64,000 bases of DNA from Deltaproteobacteria bacterium (GCA_016177845.1 JACOUO010000011.1:576326-640325); one strand, 5' to 3'. Positions 24,180 to 35,306 are shown, numbered from the stretch's first letter. The notes: generated by a model not told the origin, from the letters alone. Program-made: numbers and translations.

Positions 24180-24947
24180 TCAGCTCTGCTTAAGCCTGCT
24201 CTTGGCATTCTTCGCGAAAGGGCTTTCAGGGAAATTGGTGATGATGTTTGTGAAGGCGTCATCGGCAAGCCTTTTTTCCCCAAGCCTTGAATATGATTCA
24301 CCGATGTAAAAAAGGGTCTTGTCCGCAAGCCCTGCCTCAGGATATTCCTTGAGTATATCCCTGAGCCTTGAAAGGGCTCCCTTGTAATTCTTGTCCTTGT
24401 AATAGAAATAGGCTATGTAGAACTCCCTTTCGGCAAGCCTCTTTTTCAAAAAGGTTATAAACTCTTTTGATTTTTCAAAATACGGAGAATCAGGGTATGT
24501 TGAGACAAGGTCCTGAAAGGCAAAGAGCGCCTTTTTGGTCGCTGTCTGGTCCCTGTCAATGGTAAGCACATCCCTGAAGTGGCTCATGCCCTTCTGGAAC
24601 ATAGCATACGCAGCCTTCTGGTGGGTCGGATGAAGCGCTACGAAGTTTGTATAATACGAGCTTGATTCATCGTATTTTTCCTGCGCGTAGCACGCATCCC
24701 CAAGCATGAGCTGCGCCTCAACCGAATAGGGGCTCAGCGGATACTCTTCCATCAGCGTCTTGAATATCTTTTCAGATTCCTCAAATTTTTCCCTGTAGTA
24801 AGCCGTCATTGCGGTGTCATATAGCTCTTTCGGGTCCCTTGTCCCAACCACTTCGACAGAGCCGCACCCGGCAAACACAAGCAGAACCAGTATTGGGAAT
24901 AATCTTTTTAATTTAAATCTGCTAATTGCGGCAATTAAGCTCAACAT
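24180..24947 (-). CDS. bamD: Outer-membrane assembly lipoprotein BamD
   Basis: A 255-residue lipoprotein with a basic N-terminus, hydrophobic stretch and lipobox LVFAGC (Cys28). Five TPR-like repeats follow (PKELYDTAMTAYYREKFEESEKIFKTLMEEYPLSPYSVEAQLMLGDACY, and a late FYIGESYSRLGEKRLADDAFTNIITNFPESPFA). BamD is the essential partner of BamA in beta-barrel insertion. The ATG at 24947 has CGGAG five bases upstream; the frame stays open to 24974 but without support for an earlier start. Confidence 0.88.
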   Translation of the reverse strand: MLSLIAAISRFKLKRLFPILVLLVFAGCGSVEVVGTRDPKELYDTAMTAYYREKFEESEKIFKTLMEEYPLSPYSVEAQLMLGDACYAQEKYDESSSYYTNFVALHPTHQKAAYAMFQKGMSHFRDVLTIDRDQTATKKALFAFQDLVSTYPDSPYFEKSKEFITFLKKRLAEREFYIAYFYYKDKNYKGALSRLRDILKEYPEAGLADKTLFYIGESYSRLGEKRLADDAFTNIITNFPESPFAKNAKSRLKQS

Positions 24948-25033
24948 GAATGCTCCGTGTAGATAAAACATCACTGAAAGGCGTTAGAACAGCATTTCAG
25001 CCTATCACAGAAATGCCGGTTTTTTCAAGTATT

Positions 25034-26056
25034 TTAATGTTTTAGGCTGCATTTCTCAATTATCCATTCACCAATTTCCCCGACCGAAAGCACTTCATCG
25101 GATATGCCTGCCGAGATTATTGCCTCAGGCATGCTGAATAAAATTGAGCTTTCCTTTGATTCGGCTATCACATAGCCGCCATTGCTTTTTATCTCTTCTG
25201 CCCCCTGCCTTCCGTCCGTGCCCATGCCTGTGAGCACTATGCCGGTAAGCCGCGGCCCCCAGACCTTTGCGGCTGAAGAGAACATACGGTCAACAGAAGG
25301 TGCATAATGGTCTTCCGAGCCTCTCTGCTCAAGCTTCACCATAAAATTACTGCCCGACTTTAAAAATGTCATATGCGCCCCGCCCGGGGCAATAAGGACG
25401 CTTTCCCTCTCTACCATGCAGCCGTCCTCAGCAATCCTTACCTGTATGAGGGACTCTGAATTCAACCGCTCCACAAAAGGCTCAGTGAGCCACGGCGGCA
25501 TATGGAGCGAGATTACGATGGCAGCCCCCAGATCAGAGGGCAAGGCCCTGATGATAGTTGAAATCGCCTTGGGACCGCCTGTGGAAGCCCCTATCGCAAT
25601 TATATCAGGCATGGTCTTGCCGGCTGCCTTTACCTGCCTCTTGAGGCTTAAACCGTTCTGCGGACGCATGTAGGGGATAAGGCCTATGCGTTTAGCCAGC
25701 TCTCCTTTAATCGAGAAAAACCTATCGGAAGGGCACAGTGCAGGCTTCTCAAGGAAATCAACCGCACCAAGCTCAAGGGCAGTGGCCGCATCAGTCTCCC
25801 ACCTCCTGCTCGTAAGGACGATTACAGGGGCCTGCTGTTTGCCTTTAATAAGCCTTAAGAATGTAAACCCGTCCATGTTAGGCATCTCAAGGTCTAACAT
25901 GATAAGGTCAGGCATTATTTTAAGCGCCTGCCTGTAGCCGTCCACACCATCAACGGCAGTTGAGACATCCTCAACTCCGGGAATGGATTTAAGAAGGCCG
26001 GTAAGGGCTGCCCTGCTGTAGGCCGAATCATCTATTACGAGTATTTTCAGTGGCAT
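25034..26056 (-). CDS. cheB: Chemotaxis protein-glutamate methylesterase CheB
   Basis: A 340-residue response regulator/esterase. The receiver domain (1-125) has ILVIDDSAYSR and phospho-acceptor Asp55 in MLDLEMPNMDG. The C-terminal methylesterase domain has catalytic Ser in IGASTGGPKA, His in SLHMPPWLTEPFVERL, and Asp in VLTGMGTDGRQGA. It demethylates or deamidates chemoreceptors. It is last of the four-gene che set, two bases after a cheW gene; no cheR is present in the window. Confidence 0.95.
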   Translation of the reverse strand: MPLKILVIDDSAYSRAALTGLLKSIPGVEDVSTAVDGVDGYRQALKIMPDLIMLDLEMPNMDGFTFLRLIKGKQQAPVIVLTSRRWETDAATALELGAVDFLEKPALCPSDRFFSIKGELAKRIGLIPYMRPQNGLSLKRQVKAAGKTMPDIIAIGASTGGPKAISTIIRALPSDLGAAIVISLHMPPWLTEPFVERLNSESLIQVRIAEDGCMVERESVLIAPGGAHMTFLKSGSNFMVKLEQRGSEDHYAPSVDRMFSSAAKVWGPRLTGIVLTGMGTDGRQGAEEIKSNGGYVIAESKESSILFSMPEAIISAGISDEVLSVGEIGEWIIEKCSLKH

Positions 26057-26057
26057 A

Positions 26058-26543
26058 TCATTCAGGAAGTTTTAACGGATCATCGAGCGAACTTTTTTCC
26101 GTATCTGTCAATAAAAGCGCAGGGTTCATTATCATCACAGTGCCCCTGCCTGTCTCTATCACCGCGTCAATCGAGCCGCCCCATTTGCCGCTTAAGGTCC
26201 CCGGCTCCACCATCAATTCCTTTCCGCCCATTGTAATATCCGTGACCTCATCAACTATCAAACCCGCTATGTGGCGTTGAACAGAGGCGATTATGACCCT
26301 TGTGGAATCATTAAAGGACTGCTCAAGGGAAAACCTTTTTCTCAGGTCTATAACAGGGACGGCCATGCTGCGAAGCCTTATAAATCCCTCAAGGAATGGC
26401 GGAAAAGAAGCTGATTTTACAATCTCCCTGTGCCTGATTATCTCTTTTACATTTTTTATGTCTATGCCGAAATCATTGGAGGCAAGCCTGAAACGGGCGA
26501 ACTGGAATTCGGGGTGAGTATATTTAGACCTTATTCTTTTCAT
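26058..26543 (-). CDS. CheW-domain protein (second copy)
   Basis: A 161-residue CheW-like coupling protein: FRLASNDFGIDIKNVKEIIRHREI, then FLEGFIRLRSMAVPVIDLRKRFSL and LIVDEVTDITMG, the two beta-barrel subdomains of the fold. It couples receptors to CheA. It overlaps the upstream cheW by one base and is only distantly similar to it, so the two are not a recent duplication. Confidence 0.9.
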   Translation of the reverse strand: MKRIRSKYTHPEFQFARFRLASNDFGIDIKNVKEIIRHREIVKSASFPPFLEGFIRLRSMAVPVIDLRKRFSLEQSFNDSTRVIIASVQRHIAGLIVDEVTDITMGGKELMVEPGTLSGKWGGSIDAVIETGRGTVMIMNPALLLTDTEKSSLDDPLKLPE

Positions 26544-27079
26544 TATATGATATCAGAAAAATCTATCAGCTTTGAAGTATCGAGAAGGAGTATGTTTGAA
26601 TCGTATACCTTGATGACGCCTTTAATGAACTTCTGAGGCTCTGCAACCTCTACTGCCCCGGCGCTCACTTCCTTTACGCCTGAGAGCTTATCCACAAGAA
26701 AGCCGGCCTTTACATCTTCGATCGCGGCTACAAGTATCCTTGAAGATGCCTTATCAGCGGTAAGACTGATACCGAGCCTTTTTTTAAGGTCAATTACAGG
26801 TATCATCTCTCCCCTCAGGGAAAGGATGCCTTTTATGAACTCCGGGGTCCTCGGGACTTCCGTGAGCTGGCGCGCCTTCAAGACCTCTACCGCATCAGTC
26901 ACTTCAAAGGCGTATTCATTTACCCCAAGGAAAAAAGAGATGATACTAAGCTTCTCTTCGTTCTGAGAGCTCTTCTTAAGGCTTTCCTCGTAATTGTCCT
27001 CGGTAGGCGCTACAGTGTCCTGATGGATGGCCACCTGCGCCTCTTTTGTCTTTAGGAATTCCAGCGTCTTTTTTATCAT
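26543..27079 (-). CDS. cheW: CheW-domain protein (first copy)
   Basis: A 178-residue CheW-fold protein with a 40-residue N-terminal extension, then ISFFLGVNEYAFEVTDAVEVLKARQLTEVPRTPEFIKGILSLRGEMIPVIDLKKRLG and FLVDKLSGVKEV. The TPEFIKGILSLRGE..PVIDL motif is the classical CheW core. It starts inside the cheA stop (ATGA overlap), so its translation is coupled to CheA. Confidence 0.93.
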   Translation of the reverse strand: MIKKTLEFLKTKEAQVAIHQDTVAPTEDNYEESLKKSSQNEEKLSIISFFLGVNEYAFEVTDAVEVLKARQLTEVPRTPEFIKGILSLRGEMIPVIDLKKRLGISLTADKASSRILVAAIEDVKAGFLVDKLSGVKEVSAGAVEVAEPQKFIKGVIKVYDSNILLLDTSKLIDFSDII

Positions 27080-29139
27080 GACTGTAATACTTCGGCACTC
27101 ATCTTAAACTGCGGGTGCGGCCCAAAGCCCGGTTTTCTTTCCTTAATTACCTGCTCAAGTATGCCCGTTATATCAAGTACAAGGAGCGTGCCTTTCTCTC
27201 CCATGTCGGTTGCTCCGGCAATGCCCGGCACCTTAAGTATCCTCGGAAGCGGCTTTATTACCACATCAAGCTCTTCTATAAGCTGATCGACTATTACGCA
27301 AAGCCTGTGCTCGGCAAGGCCTGCGACAATCCCATAGCAGACTTCCTTTTCAGTTTTACGCTCCTTGCCGAAAAACTTCGAAAGCCTCACAGACGGCACA
27401 TTCCTGTTATGAAGAGAGATTACCTCCTGAGCGTCAATTGACTCCAGTGAGGAAGAACGCAGTTCGATTATTTCAAGGACAGAGTTAAGAGGCACTGCGT
27501 ATCTCTTACCCGCATCCTCCACTATCAGGGCCTGAATGATTGCAAGGGTTATGGGTATTGTGAGCATGAACCGCGTGCCTTTGCCCTTAACTGTCTCGAT
27601 ATCGATAATGCCGCTGAGCTTTGTGATGTTTTCCTTTACTACATCCATGCCCACGCCCCTGCCGGAGGTCTCGCTTACGATATCCCTTGTGGAAAATCCG
27701 GGCATGAAGATAAGCTCCAGAACTTCCTGCTTGGAAAGGCCTTTGGCGTACTCTTCCGTGACAATACCTTTTTCAACGGCCTTTGCCCTGACAAAATCCA
27801 CATCTATACCAGAGCCGTCGTCCTTTATCTCTACTACAACATGATTTCCCTTCTGGTAAGCGCTAAGGGTAATTGTTCCTGCCTTATACTTCCCAAGCGC
27901 TTCCCTTACAGCCGGGGCTTCAATTGCATGGTCAATCACATTTCTGATTATATGCATCAACGGGTCGGCAAGCTCTTCTACGATGAGCTTGTCAAGTTCA
28001 GTCTCATCACCGTAAGTGACCATCCTGATCTCTTTGCCAGTCTCCCTCGAAAGCTTATCTATAACAGTCTCAAACCTGCCGAAGAGCTGTCCTATCTGCA
28101 CCATCCTGACATCGAGGACGCTGTCCCTCAGTTCGCTCAGCTTTCTCTCAAGGTACTTCTCCGCCCTTGAAAGCTCAAGCCCGTAAAAAGAAAATTCCCT
28201 CTGGCTTTTCAGGTCCGTGCTGAGCGCAGCTATGTTTGTCTTAAGTATTCCAAGCTCGCTTATGATGTTCATGATGTTATCAAGCTTGGAGATATTTACT
28301 CTTACGGTATTGGATACCTTTCTGATGGACTCCCTGGAAGGCTCTTCCTGGCCGTGCCCTTTTATTATTTCAAGTGTCAGGTCAGGCTTTGTCTGGTCGG
28401 CTGATTTACCTTCGGAGAGGACTCTTATTTCAGGCTCGGTCAGGCTCTTTAAAAGATTTATTATGAAGCCCTTATCCCTTGAAGTGCCTGCAAGGATATC
28501 GAAAAAGAGCATCTCATGGCTTGTCTTTGTGGACGGAAGGGTCGCTATGACCTCTGATTCGGTCTTTAGAAGCTCAGTCAAGGCCACATAGCCCTTGTCA
28601 AAGCTCGTTATGGGAAACCTGACAGTTACGACAAAGACATTCTTCCCTGCCCTCAGGTTCTCCCTTAGCCTGTGCTCTTCGTATTCGGTCAGGACAGAGA
28701 GAATCTCCTTATCTATCTGTTCTTTGGCTTTTGAGGTTTTGGAATGGCGGCTTGCGGCAAGGCTGTTGCGAAGAGCTTCTACTTCCTCATGGAAGTTGCC
28801 GGTGCCCCTTGAGGCGATTATGCGCGCAAGCATCTCGTGGGCGCGCATTACAGAGTCAAGCACTTCATTAGAGAGGGAGATCCTGCCGAGCCTTAAAAGG
28901 TCGAGGGTGTCTTCAAGGGCGTGGCTGAGGCTTGCCATGTCCTGAAATTCGAAGATGCCGGACATGCCTTTGAGGGTATGGGCAGAGCGGAAGATGCTGT
29001 TGAGCACTGCCGGGTCAATGAGACCTGCCTTTACTCCTTTGCCTAGCTTAAGGAGGCCCTTGCCCATTGTGTTGAGAATATCCTCAGCTTCAGCCAGGAA
29101 CTCTCTAAGCCTTTCTCCTTTTACATCACTCTTTGCCAC
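27076..29139 (-). CDS. cheA: Chemotaxis histidine kinase CheA
   Basis: A 687-residue class II histidine kinase. The Hpt domain carries the phospho-accepting His near residue 54 (FRSAHTLKGMSG). A P2-like region (about 140-250) is followed by a dimerisation domain with KLDNIMNIISELG. The ATPase domain has N box LMHIIRNVIDHAIE, G1 DDGSGID and G2 SGRGVGMDVVK. A CheW-like regulatory domain ends the protein. The chosen start is the GTG at 29139, with AAGGA seven bases upstream; the TTG at 29145 is too close to it. It is first in the che operon behind a 200-base leader. Confidence 0.95.
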   Translation of the reverse strand: MAKSDVKGERLREFLAEAEDILNTMGKGLLKLGKGVKAGLIDPAVLNSIFRSAHTLKGMSGIFEFQDMASLSHALEDTLDLLRLGRISLSNEVLDSVMRAHEMLARIIASRGTGNFHEEVEALRNSLAASRHSKTSKAKEQIDKEILSVLTEYEEHRLRENLRAGKNVFVVTVRFPITSFDKGYVALTELLKTESEVIATLPSTKTSHEMLFFDILAGTSRDKGFIINLLKSLTEPEIRVLSEGKSADQTKPDLTLEIIKGHGQEEPSRESIRKVSNTVRVNISKLDNIMNIISELGILKTNIAALSTDLKSQREFSFYGLELSRAEKYLERKLSELRDSVLDVRMVQIGQLFGRFETVIDKLSRETGKEIRMVTYGDETELDKLIVEELADPLMHIIRNVIDHAIEAPAVREALGKYKAGTITLSAYQKGNHVVVEIKDDGSGIDVDFVRAKAVEKGIVTEEYAKGLSKQEVLELIFMPGFSTRDIVSETSGRGVGMDVVKENITKLSGIIDIETVKGKGTRFMLTIPITLAIIQALIVEDAGKRYAVPLNSVLEIIELRSSSLESIDAQEVISLHNRNVPSVRLSKFFGKERKTEKEVCYGIVAGLAEHRLCVIVDQLIEELDVVIKPLPRILKVPGIAGATDMGEKGTLLVLDITGILEQVIKERKPGFGPHPQFKMSAEVLQS

Positions 29140-29346
29140 AGTCAAGTCCTTACGGCTGCCAGGCCCAAACCGATTCAGAAACCATGAAATTTTGAAAGGA
29201 ACTATCTTTTTGGAAGAGGGGCAATAAGCCCGTAAATGAACCTTAAAGAGTTTTTAAAAAAACAGCAAAATTATTCCCGATGCTCTCATTCGGCCTCTCT
29301 CGCAATACTTGCCGATTGAAAGGTTCTACTTGGAATAATAGAAATA

Positions 29347-29374
29347 ATTTTAACATAACTTACGGTTATGTAAA
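29347..29374 (-). promoter_or_regulatory. Candidate che promoter with palindromic spacer
   Basis: The 364-bp gap upstream of cheA contains no gene. On the minus strand TTTACA (29374-29369), 16 bases and TAAAAT (29352-29347) form a plausible promoter. The spacer itself is a perfect seven-base inverted repeat, ACATAAC/GTTATGT (29353-29359 and 29365-29371), suggesting an operator. The rest of the gap holds only the ahcY terminator. Confidence 0.45.
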
Positions 29375-29450
29375 GATTTTTAATCTTCCTGAGAAAAGGC
29401 CGCCCCTGAGGCCGGAATCAAGGATTTAAAACTCAAAAAAAATAAAAAAA

Positions 29451-29478
29451 ACGGGGGCGAAGTCTCCTCCGCCCCCGT
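29451..29478 (-). terminator. Rho-independent terminator of ahcY
   Basis: Nine-base GC-rich arms (29451-29459 and 29470-29478) are followed on the minus strand by a run of eight T, about 26 bp after the ahcY stop. Confidence 0.92.
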
Positions 29479-29503
29479 TCGATTTAATACCTGAATCAAA
29501 TTA

Positions 29504-30787
<1,284 letters not shown>

Positions 30788-30837
30788 TTATGCAAAACTA
30801 TTCGAATGAACTTACGGGCGCGGGCTTAAAAAAAACC

Positions 30838-30869
30838 TTAGCAGGCCGCCAAAAAGGTCAGCCTGCTAA
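30838..30869 (-). terminator. Rho-independent terminator of metK
   Basis: Nine-base arms (30838-30846 and 30861-30869) are followed on the minus strand by GG and eight T, 24 bp past the metK stop. Confidence 0.85.
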
Positions 30870-30892
30870 TGTTCCGAATTCAAAAGAGTTTA

Positions 30893-32059
30893 TTAAATGG
30901 CGAGGCCTGCGCCTGCCCTTAATGCCTCTGCCTTGTCTGTCAATTCCCACCTGAAGCCGTCTCCGCTCCTGCCAAAGTGGCCGTACGCGGCAGTCTTTTT
31001 ATAGATCGGCCTTAAGAGATTCAAGTCCTTGATAAGCTCAGCGGGCTTCATGCGGAAGTTCGCTTTGATAAGGTCCTCGATCTTCTCTACGGCTATCTTT
31101 TCAGTGCCGAATGTGTCTACCATTACGGAGACCGGGTCAGCAACACCTATTGCGTAGGCAAGCTGAAGTTCGCACTCGGCTGCAAGGCCTGCGGCAACGA
31201 CATTTTTGGCTATATACCTTGCGAGGTACGAAGCGCTCCTGTCGACCTTTGAGGGGTCTTTGCCTGAGAAAGCTCCGCCACCGTGGCTTCCGTGGCCGCC
31301 GTATGTATCAACAATTATCTTTCTTCCGGTAAGTCCGCAGTCGCCATGGGGGCCGCCTACGACGAACTTGCCCGTGGGGTTTATGTGGTACTTAACCTTG
31401 GGGCCAAGGAGGTTTGCAGGAACTACCTTCTTGATTACTTCTTCGATGATGCCTTCCCTCAATGTCTTCTGGTCAACATCGGGCGAGTGCTGGCTTGATA
31501 CGACGATGGTATCAACGCCTACAGGCCTGCCGTCAACATATTTTATCGTGACCTGGCTTTTGCCGTCAGGCCTGATGAAATTCAGAATACCTTTCTTTCT
31601 TACTTCGGCAAGCTTCTCCGTGATCCTGTGAGCAAGCGAGATCGGCATGGGCATAAGCTCCGCGGTGTGGTCGCAGGCATAGCCGAACATAAGGCCCTGG
31701 TCTCCGGCGCCCTGCTCCTTTTCCTCTGAGCTGTCAACACCCATCGCGATATCAGGGGACTGCCTGTCAAGAGTTACCATAACGGCGCATGTGCGGTAAT
31801 CAAAACCCATGCTGGCATCGGTATAGCCGATTTCCTTGATGGTCTCCCTGACAATGTCCTGATAATTTACCTGGGCGTTTGTCGTGATCTCACCGGCTAT
31901 AAGCGCAATACCTGTTGTAACAAGTGTCTCGCAAGCCACCCTGCTCCTCGGGTCCTGTGCCAAAATAGCATCCAAAACAGCATCTGAAACCTGGTCCGCT
32001 ACCTTATCAGGATGACCTTCCGTAACTGATTCTGATGTAAATAAATACTCCCTTCCCAT
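30893..32059 (-). CDS. metK: S-adenosylmethionine synthetase
   Basis: A 388-residue enzyme making SAM from methionine and ATP. Hallmarks: the N-terminal [26 protein letters not shown], the hexapeptide-type motif [67 protein letters not shown] (GGGAFSGKD is the P-loop-like signature), and a C-terminal TAAYGHFGR. The 125-bp leader shows no SAM riboswitch that I can recognise. Confidence 0.98.
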   Translation of the reverse strand: MGREYLFTSESVTEGHPDKVADQVSDAVLDAILAQDPRSRVACETLVTTGIALIAGEITTNAQVNYQDIVRETIKEIGYTDASMGFDYRTCAVMVTLDRQSPDIAMGVDSSEEKEQGAGDQGLMFGYACDHTAELMPMPISLAHRITEKLAEVRKKGILNFIRPDGKSQVTIKYVDGRPVGVDTIVVSSQHSPDVDQKTLREGIIEEVIKKVVPANLLGPKVKYHINPTGKFVVGGPHGDCGLTGRKIIVDTYGGHGSHGGGAFSGKDPSKVDRSASYLARYIAKNVVAAGLAAECELQLAYAIGVADPVSVMVDTFGTEKIAVEKIEDLIKANFRMKPAELIKDLNLLRPIYKKTAAYGHFGRSGDGFRWELTDKAEALRAGAGLAI

Positions 32060-32184
32060 TTATTGCCCCTCCTTTTTAATCATTTAGGCAAAGAATTATG
32101 TATTATTTAACCTTTTTTGCTGATTGTCAACTAAAAATCAATATAAAAATCTCACGGTCGCGAGTTGGTTTTGAGAGAGAAAGC

Positions 32185-33957
32185 TTAGCTCCAGAACTCT
32201 TCCTTGTAAAGTCCCGGCAGCTTGGAATTAATGTAGTTTTCCACCTCCTTAGCGGTAGCAAGGCTCACTATCTGCTTGCATATCTTTTTAGCCTCCGCAT
32301 AGCTTATTGATCTGATAAGCCTTTTTACCCTGAGTATCGAAAATGCGTTCATTGAAAGCTGGTCAACACCAAAGCCCAAAAGAATAAGGGCGTATTCAGG
32401 TTCCCCAGCCATCTCACCGCACACGCTGACGCTGATTCCCGCCTTATTGGCCGCATCCGCCACTGTCTTGATTATCCTCAGCACTGCCGGATGGAACGGT
32501 TCATAGAGATACGCCACATGCTCATTTACCCTGTCAATGGCAAGAGAGTACTGGAGAAGATCATTGGTGCCTATCGAGATGAAAGAGACTTCTTTTACAA
32601 TGAGGTCAGCGATGATGGCGGCTGACGGGACCTCTATCATGACACCGATCTCTATATTCGGGTCAAAGGGCTTGCCTTCGGCCTTAAGCTCTTCCATACA
32701 CTGCTCAAGAAGCGCCTTGGCCCTCCTGAGTTCCTCCATCCCTGATATCATGGGGAACATGACCCTGATCTTTCCGTTGGCGCTCGCGCGCAGTATGCCT
32801 CTAAGCTGTATCTTGAAAATATCTATATTTTTAAGGCAGAACCTTATGGCCCTCAGGCCCATGGCAGGGTTTATCTCCTTTGCCATCTCCATCTGGGCAA
32901 GGAACTTGTCTCCGCCTATGTCAAGGGTCCTTATTATTACTGGATTGGGGGCCATTCTCTTTACGACCTGCTTATAAGCCTTTACATGCTCTTCTTCCGT
33001 AGGCAAATCTTTCCTGTTAAGATACAGGAACTCTGTCCTGTAAAGCCCTATGCCTTCGGCGCCGTGCTCGATGAGGGAATCTATTTCTTCCACTATCTCC
33101 ATATTTCCCATGAGCCTTACACGCCTGCCGTCCATTGTCTCGCAGGGCAGGTCCTTGTAGTGGAAGAGCGCCTTTCCGTAATTCTCGTATCTTTCCTTCC
33201 TTCTCTTGTAAACCTCGACAACGCTTTCTGAAGGATTGATGATTACTGTGCCGGTAGTGCCGTCGACAATTATGATGTCGCCTGTCTCAGCCTTTCTTGT
33301 GACGGTCTCAAGGCCGACTACGGCGGGTATCTCAAGAGAACGCGCCATGATGGCGGTGTGCGATGTCCTGCCTCCTACATCCGTAAGAAAGCCGAGCACC
33401 GTCCCTTTTACCATCTGTGCCGTATCGGTCGGGGCAAGGTCGTGCGCTATCACTATGGAAGGATTTTTAAGGTCGGCAATGGACTCATGCTTTCTGCCCA
33501 TGAGATTTATAAGCACCCTGTTGACGATGTGCTCTATATCCATGGACCTTTCCTTCAGGTACTCGTCATCGATCTTATCGAAATATTCCTTAACATCCTT
33601 AAGGACGGTCTTAAGCGCCCATTCGGCGTTGACCCTTTCTTCCTTAATGACCTTGATAGTGTCATTGATGAGCATATTGTCTTTCAGTATCATCAGATGC
33701 GCGTCGATGATGCGGATATGCTCCTTGCCCTTGCCGTCCTGCTCCATCTTCTTTTTGATGCGCAGGAGCTGGTCCCTTGAAGTCTTCAGGGCATTAGTGA
33801 ACCTCTCTATCTCGTTCTCAATTTCAGCGCTGTCGAGATAGCAGAACTGGGCCGGCTCTATTATTCCCCGCTCCATCAGGTAGGCCCTTCCGATGACAAT
33901 GCCGGAAGAGACGCCTATGCCCTTCATCAATATGACTTGTTTTTTCCCGTCACCCAT
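32185..33957 (-). CDS. ptsI: Phosphoenolpyruvate-protein phosphotransferase (PTS enzyme I)
   Basis: A 590-residue cytosolic enzyme that passes phosphate from PEP to HPr. The HPr-binding N-domain leads to the active-site His in GGRTSHTAIMARSLEIPAVVGL. The C-terminal PEP-binding barrel has GIGLYRTEFLYLNR, IIRTLDIGGDKFL and SVCGEMAGEPEYALILLGFGVDQLSM. Its ATG overlaps the ptsH stop by one base. It is last in the rpoN-PTS regulatory cluster. Confidence 0.97.
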   Translation of the reverse strand: MGDGKKQVILMKGIGVSSGIVIGRAYLMERGIIEPAQFCYLDSAEIENEIERFTNALKTSRDQLLRIKKKMEQDGKGKEHIRIIDAHLMILKDNMLINDTIKVIKEERVNAEWALKTVLKDVKEYFDKIDDEYLKERSMDIEHIVNRVLINLMGRKHESIADLKNPSIVIAHDLAPTDTAQMVKGTVLGFLTDVGGRTSHTAIMARSLEIPAVVGLETVTRKAETGDIIIVDGTTGTVIINPSESVVEVYKRRKERYENYGKALFHYKDLPCETMDGRRVRLMGNMEIVEEIDSLIEHGAEGIGLYRTEFLYLNRKDLPTEEEHVKAYKQVVKRMAPNPVIIRTLDIGGDKFLAQMEMAKEINPAMGLRAIRFCLKNIDIFKIQLRGILRASANGKIRVMFPMISGMEELRRAKALLEQCMEELKAEGKPFDPNIEIGVMIEVPSAAIIADLIVKEVSFISIGTNDLLQYSLAIDRVNEHVAYLYEPFHPAVLRIIKTVADAANKAGISVSVCGEMAGEPEYALILLGFGVDQLSMNAFSILRVKRLIRSISYAEAKKICKQIVSLATAKEVENYINSKLPGLYKEEFWS

Positions 33958-34232
33958 CAGTCTTCACCAAAACCATTATCAATAAGCTCTCCGAGCGCGC
34001 TCAATGCGTTTACAGCGTCGCTGCCCACGGCCTTTACCGTGATCTGCGAGCCCTGGGCCGCCGCAAGTATCAGGATGCCCATTATACTTTTGCCGTTTAC
34101 TTCCTGGCTGTTTTTGACCACATAAATATCCGAGTCGAATTTAGTGGCAAGCTGCACAAAAAGGGAAGCTGCCCTTGCGTGCAGGCCAAGCTTATTTTTA
34201 ATGGTGAAAGTCTTTACGATTGAATCTTCCAT
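33957..34232 (-). CDS. ptsH: Phosphocarrier protein HPr
   Basis: A 91-residue HPr. His18 in NKLGLHARAA is the site phosphorylated by enzyme I. Ser49 in NGKSIMGILILAAAQG is the regulatory site for HPr kinase, which is encoded at 36174-37112. The presence of both sites suggests HPr is a metabolic switch here. Confidence 0.96.
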   Translation of the reverse strand: MEDSIVKTFTIKNKLGLHARAASLFVQLATKFDSDIYVVKNSQEVNGKSIMGILILAAAQGSQITVKAVGSDAVNALSALGELIDNGFGED

Positions 34233-34308
34233 ATTTTAAATGTCGCCACTCCGTAGAAAATTAATTATCCTGTCAAAACCCGGCTTCAAACCAAATCTTT
34301 CAGCAATG

Positions 34309-34785
34309 CTATTTAACCTTGACCGAACGATAATCAATGGGCTTGCTCGCAGGCACATCCCGTATCTCTATCTTTACGCCCAAAGATTCAAACCTGCCTA
34401 TAATCTCCTCGTCCTCTTGATTGACGATTATGGAAGGCGTTATTTTCCTGCCATTCTCCTCATGGTGGATATTCCCAAGGTTCAATGAAGTAAACCTCAT
34501 GCCCTTCTCATATATTCTCATGGCATCATGCAGGTCTCCGGTAATCAGTATTATCCTCTCGTCCGCCTCATCGGTATCAGAGACATATCTGACCGAGTCT
34601 TCTATCGACTTCACATAGACGCTCAGCCCCTTGCAGCCGCATGCCTCGATTATATCGCTTACAAGGCTGTCGCTTGCGGCCTCATCCGAAGCTACAAGCA
34701 GAGAGTCGGCATTAGCGAACGGCACCCATGCGCATATTATCTGCCCGTGAAGGAGGCGATCATCAACTCTGACTACAATTACCAT
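34309..34785 (-). CDS. PTS mannose-family enzyme IIB
   Basis: A 158-residue mannose-family EIIB domain with VIVVRVDDRLLHGQI, where His13 is the expected phospho-site, and the fold elements RFTSLNLGNIH and ITPSIIVNQEDEEIIGRFESLGVKIEIRDVP. The ATG at 34785 has AGGG eight bases upstream and fits the family start; 34812 has no Shine-Dalgarno. No EIIC or EIID permease is present nearby, so transport is unlikely from this locus alone. Confidence 0.88.
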   Translation of the reverse strand: MVIVVRVDDRLLHGQIICAWVPFANADSLLVASDEAASDSLVSDIIEACGCKGLSVYVKSIEDSVRYVSDTDEADERIILITGDLHDAMRIYEKGMRFTSLNLGNIHHEENGRKITPSIIVNQEDEEIIGRFESLGVKIEIRDVPASKPIDYRSVKVK

Positions 34786-34881
34786 TTTCGTTTCCCTGAG
34801 AGTGACATCCATTCATTTGTACATTTTATCAAAAAAACCAACTAAATTGCTACGATAGAACGCATCTTGCCGAAAATAAAA

Positions 34882-35286
34882 TTATTTCTTATCCCTGAGC
34901 ATATCTCCTGCCAAAACAATGCTCTGCTGGCCGTAATCCTTAAGCAGGAGCGCCAATTCCCCAAGCGGCTTCTCTGCCCTGTGCGTTACAAATTTTATTA
35001 CCATCGGCAGATTGACGCCTGTGATCACATCCACCTTACCCTCTGCAAGGAGCGAAAGGGCTATGTTTGTCGGTGTGCCTCCGAACATATCGGTAAAGAT
35101 GATAACGCCTTTGCCCTTATTCACTTCCTTTACAGCTGAGGCAAGCAGACCTCTTATGTTGTCGGTGCTGTCAGAGTTCTTCACTGCTACGGCCCTGACA
35201 TTCTCCATCTTTCCCGTTATGGACTGCGCAACCTCTATGAGGCTTTCGGCAAGGCTGCCATGAGTTATTATAACTGCTCCAACCAT
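34882..35286 (-). CDS. PTS mannose-family enzyme IIA
   Basis: A 134-residue EIIA(Man)-fold protein: AVIITHGSLAESLIEVAQSITG with phospho-site His9, GVIIFTDMFGGTPTNIALSLL, and VITGVNLPMVIKF. It accepts phosphate from HPr. It lies directly downstream of rapZ, the usual order in deltaproteobacterial and Nitrospirota regulatory PTS clusters. Confidence 0.92.
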   Translation of the reverse strand: MVGAVIITHGSLAESLIEVAQSITGKMENVRAVAVKNSDSTDNIRGLLASAVKEVNKGKGVIIFTDMFGGTPTNIALSLLAEGKVDVITGVNLPMVIKFVTHRAEKPLGELALLLKDYGQQSIVLAGDMLRDKK

Positions 35287-35306
35287 TTTACACCCCGGCC
35301 TGTTCT

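Noticed and set aside
32060-32184. Possible SAM riboswitch ahead of metK
   Set aside because: The 125-bp leader shows no SAM-I/SAM-II-like helices or conserved core that I could find.
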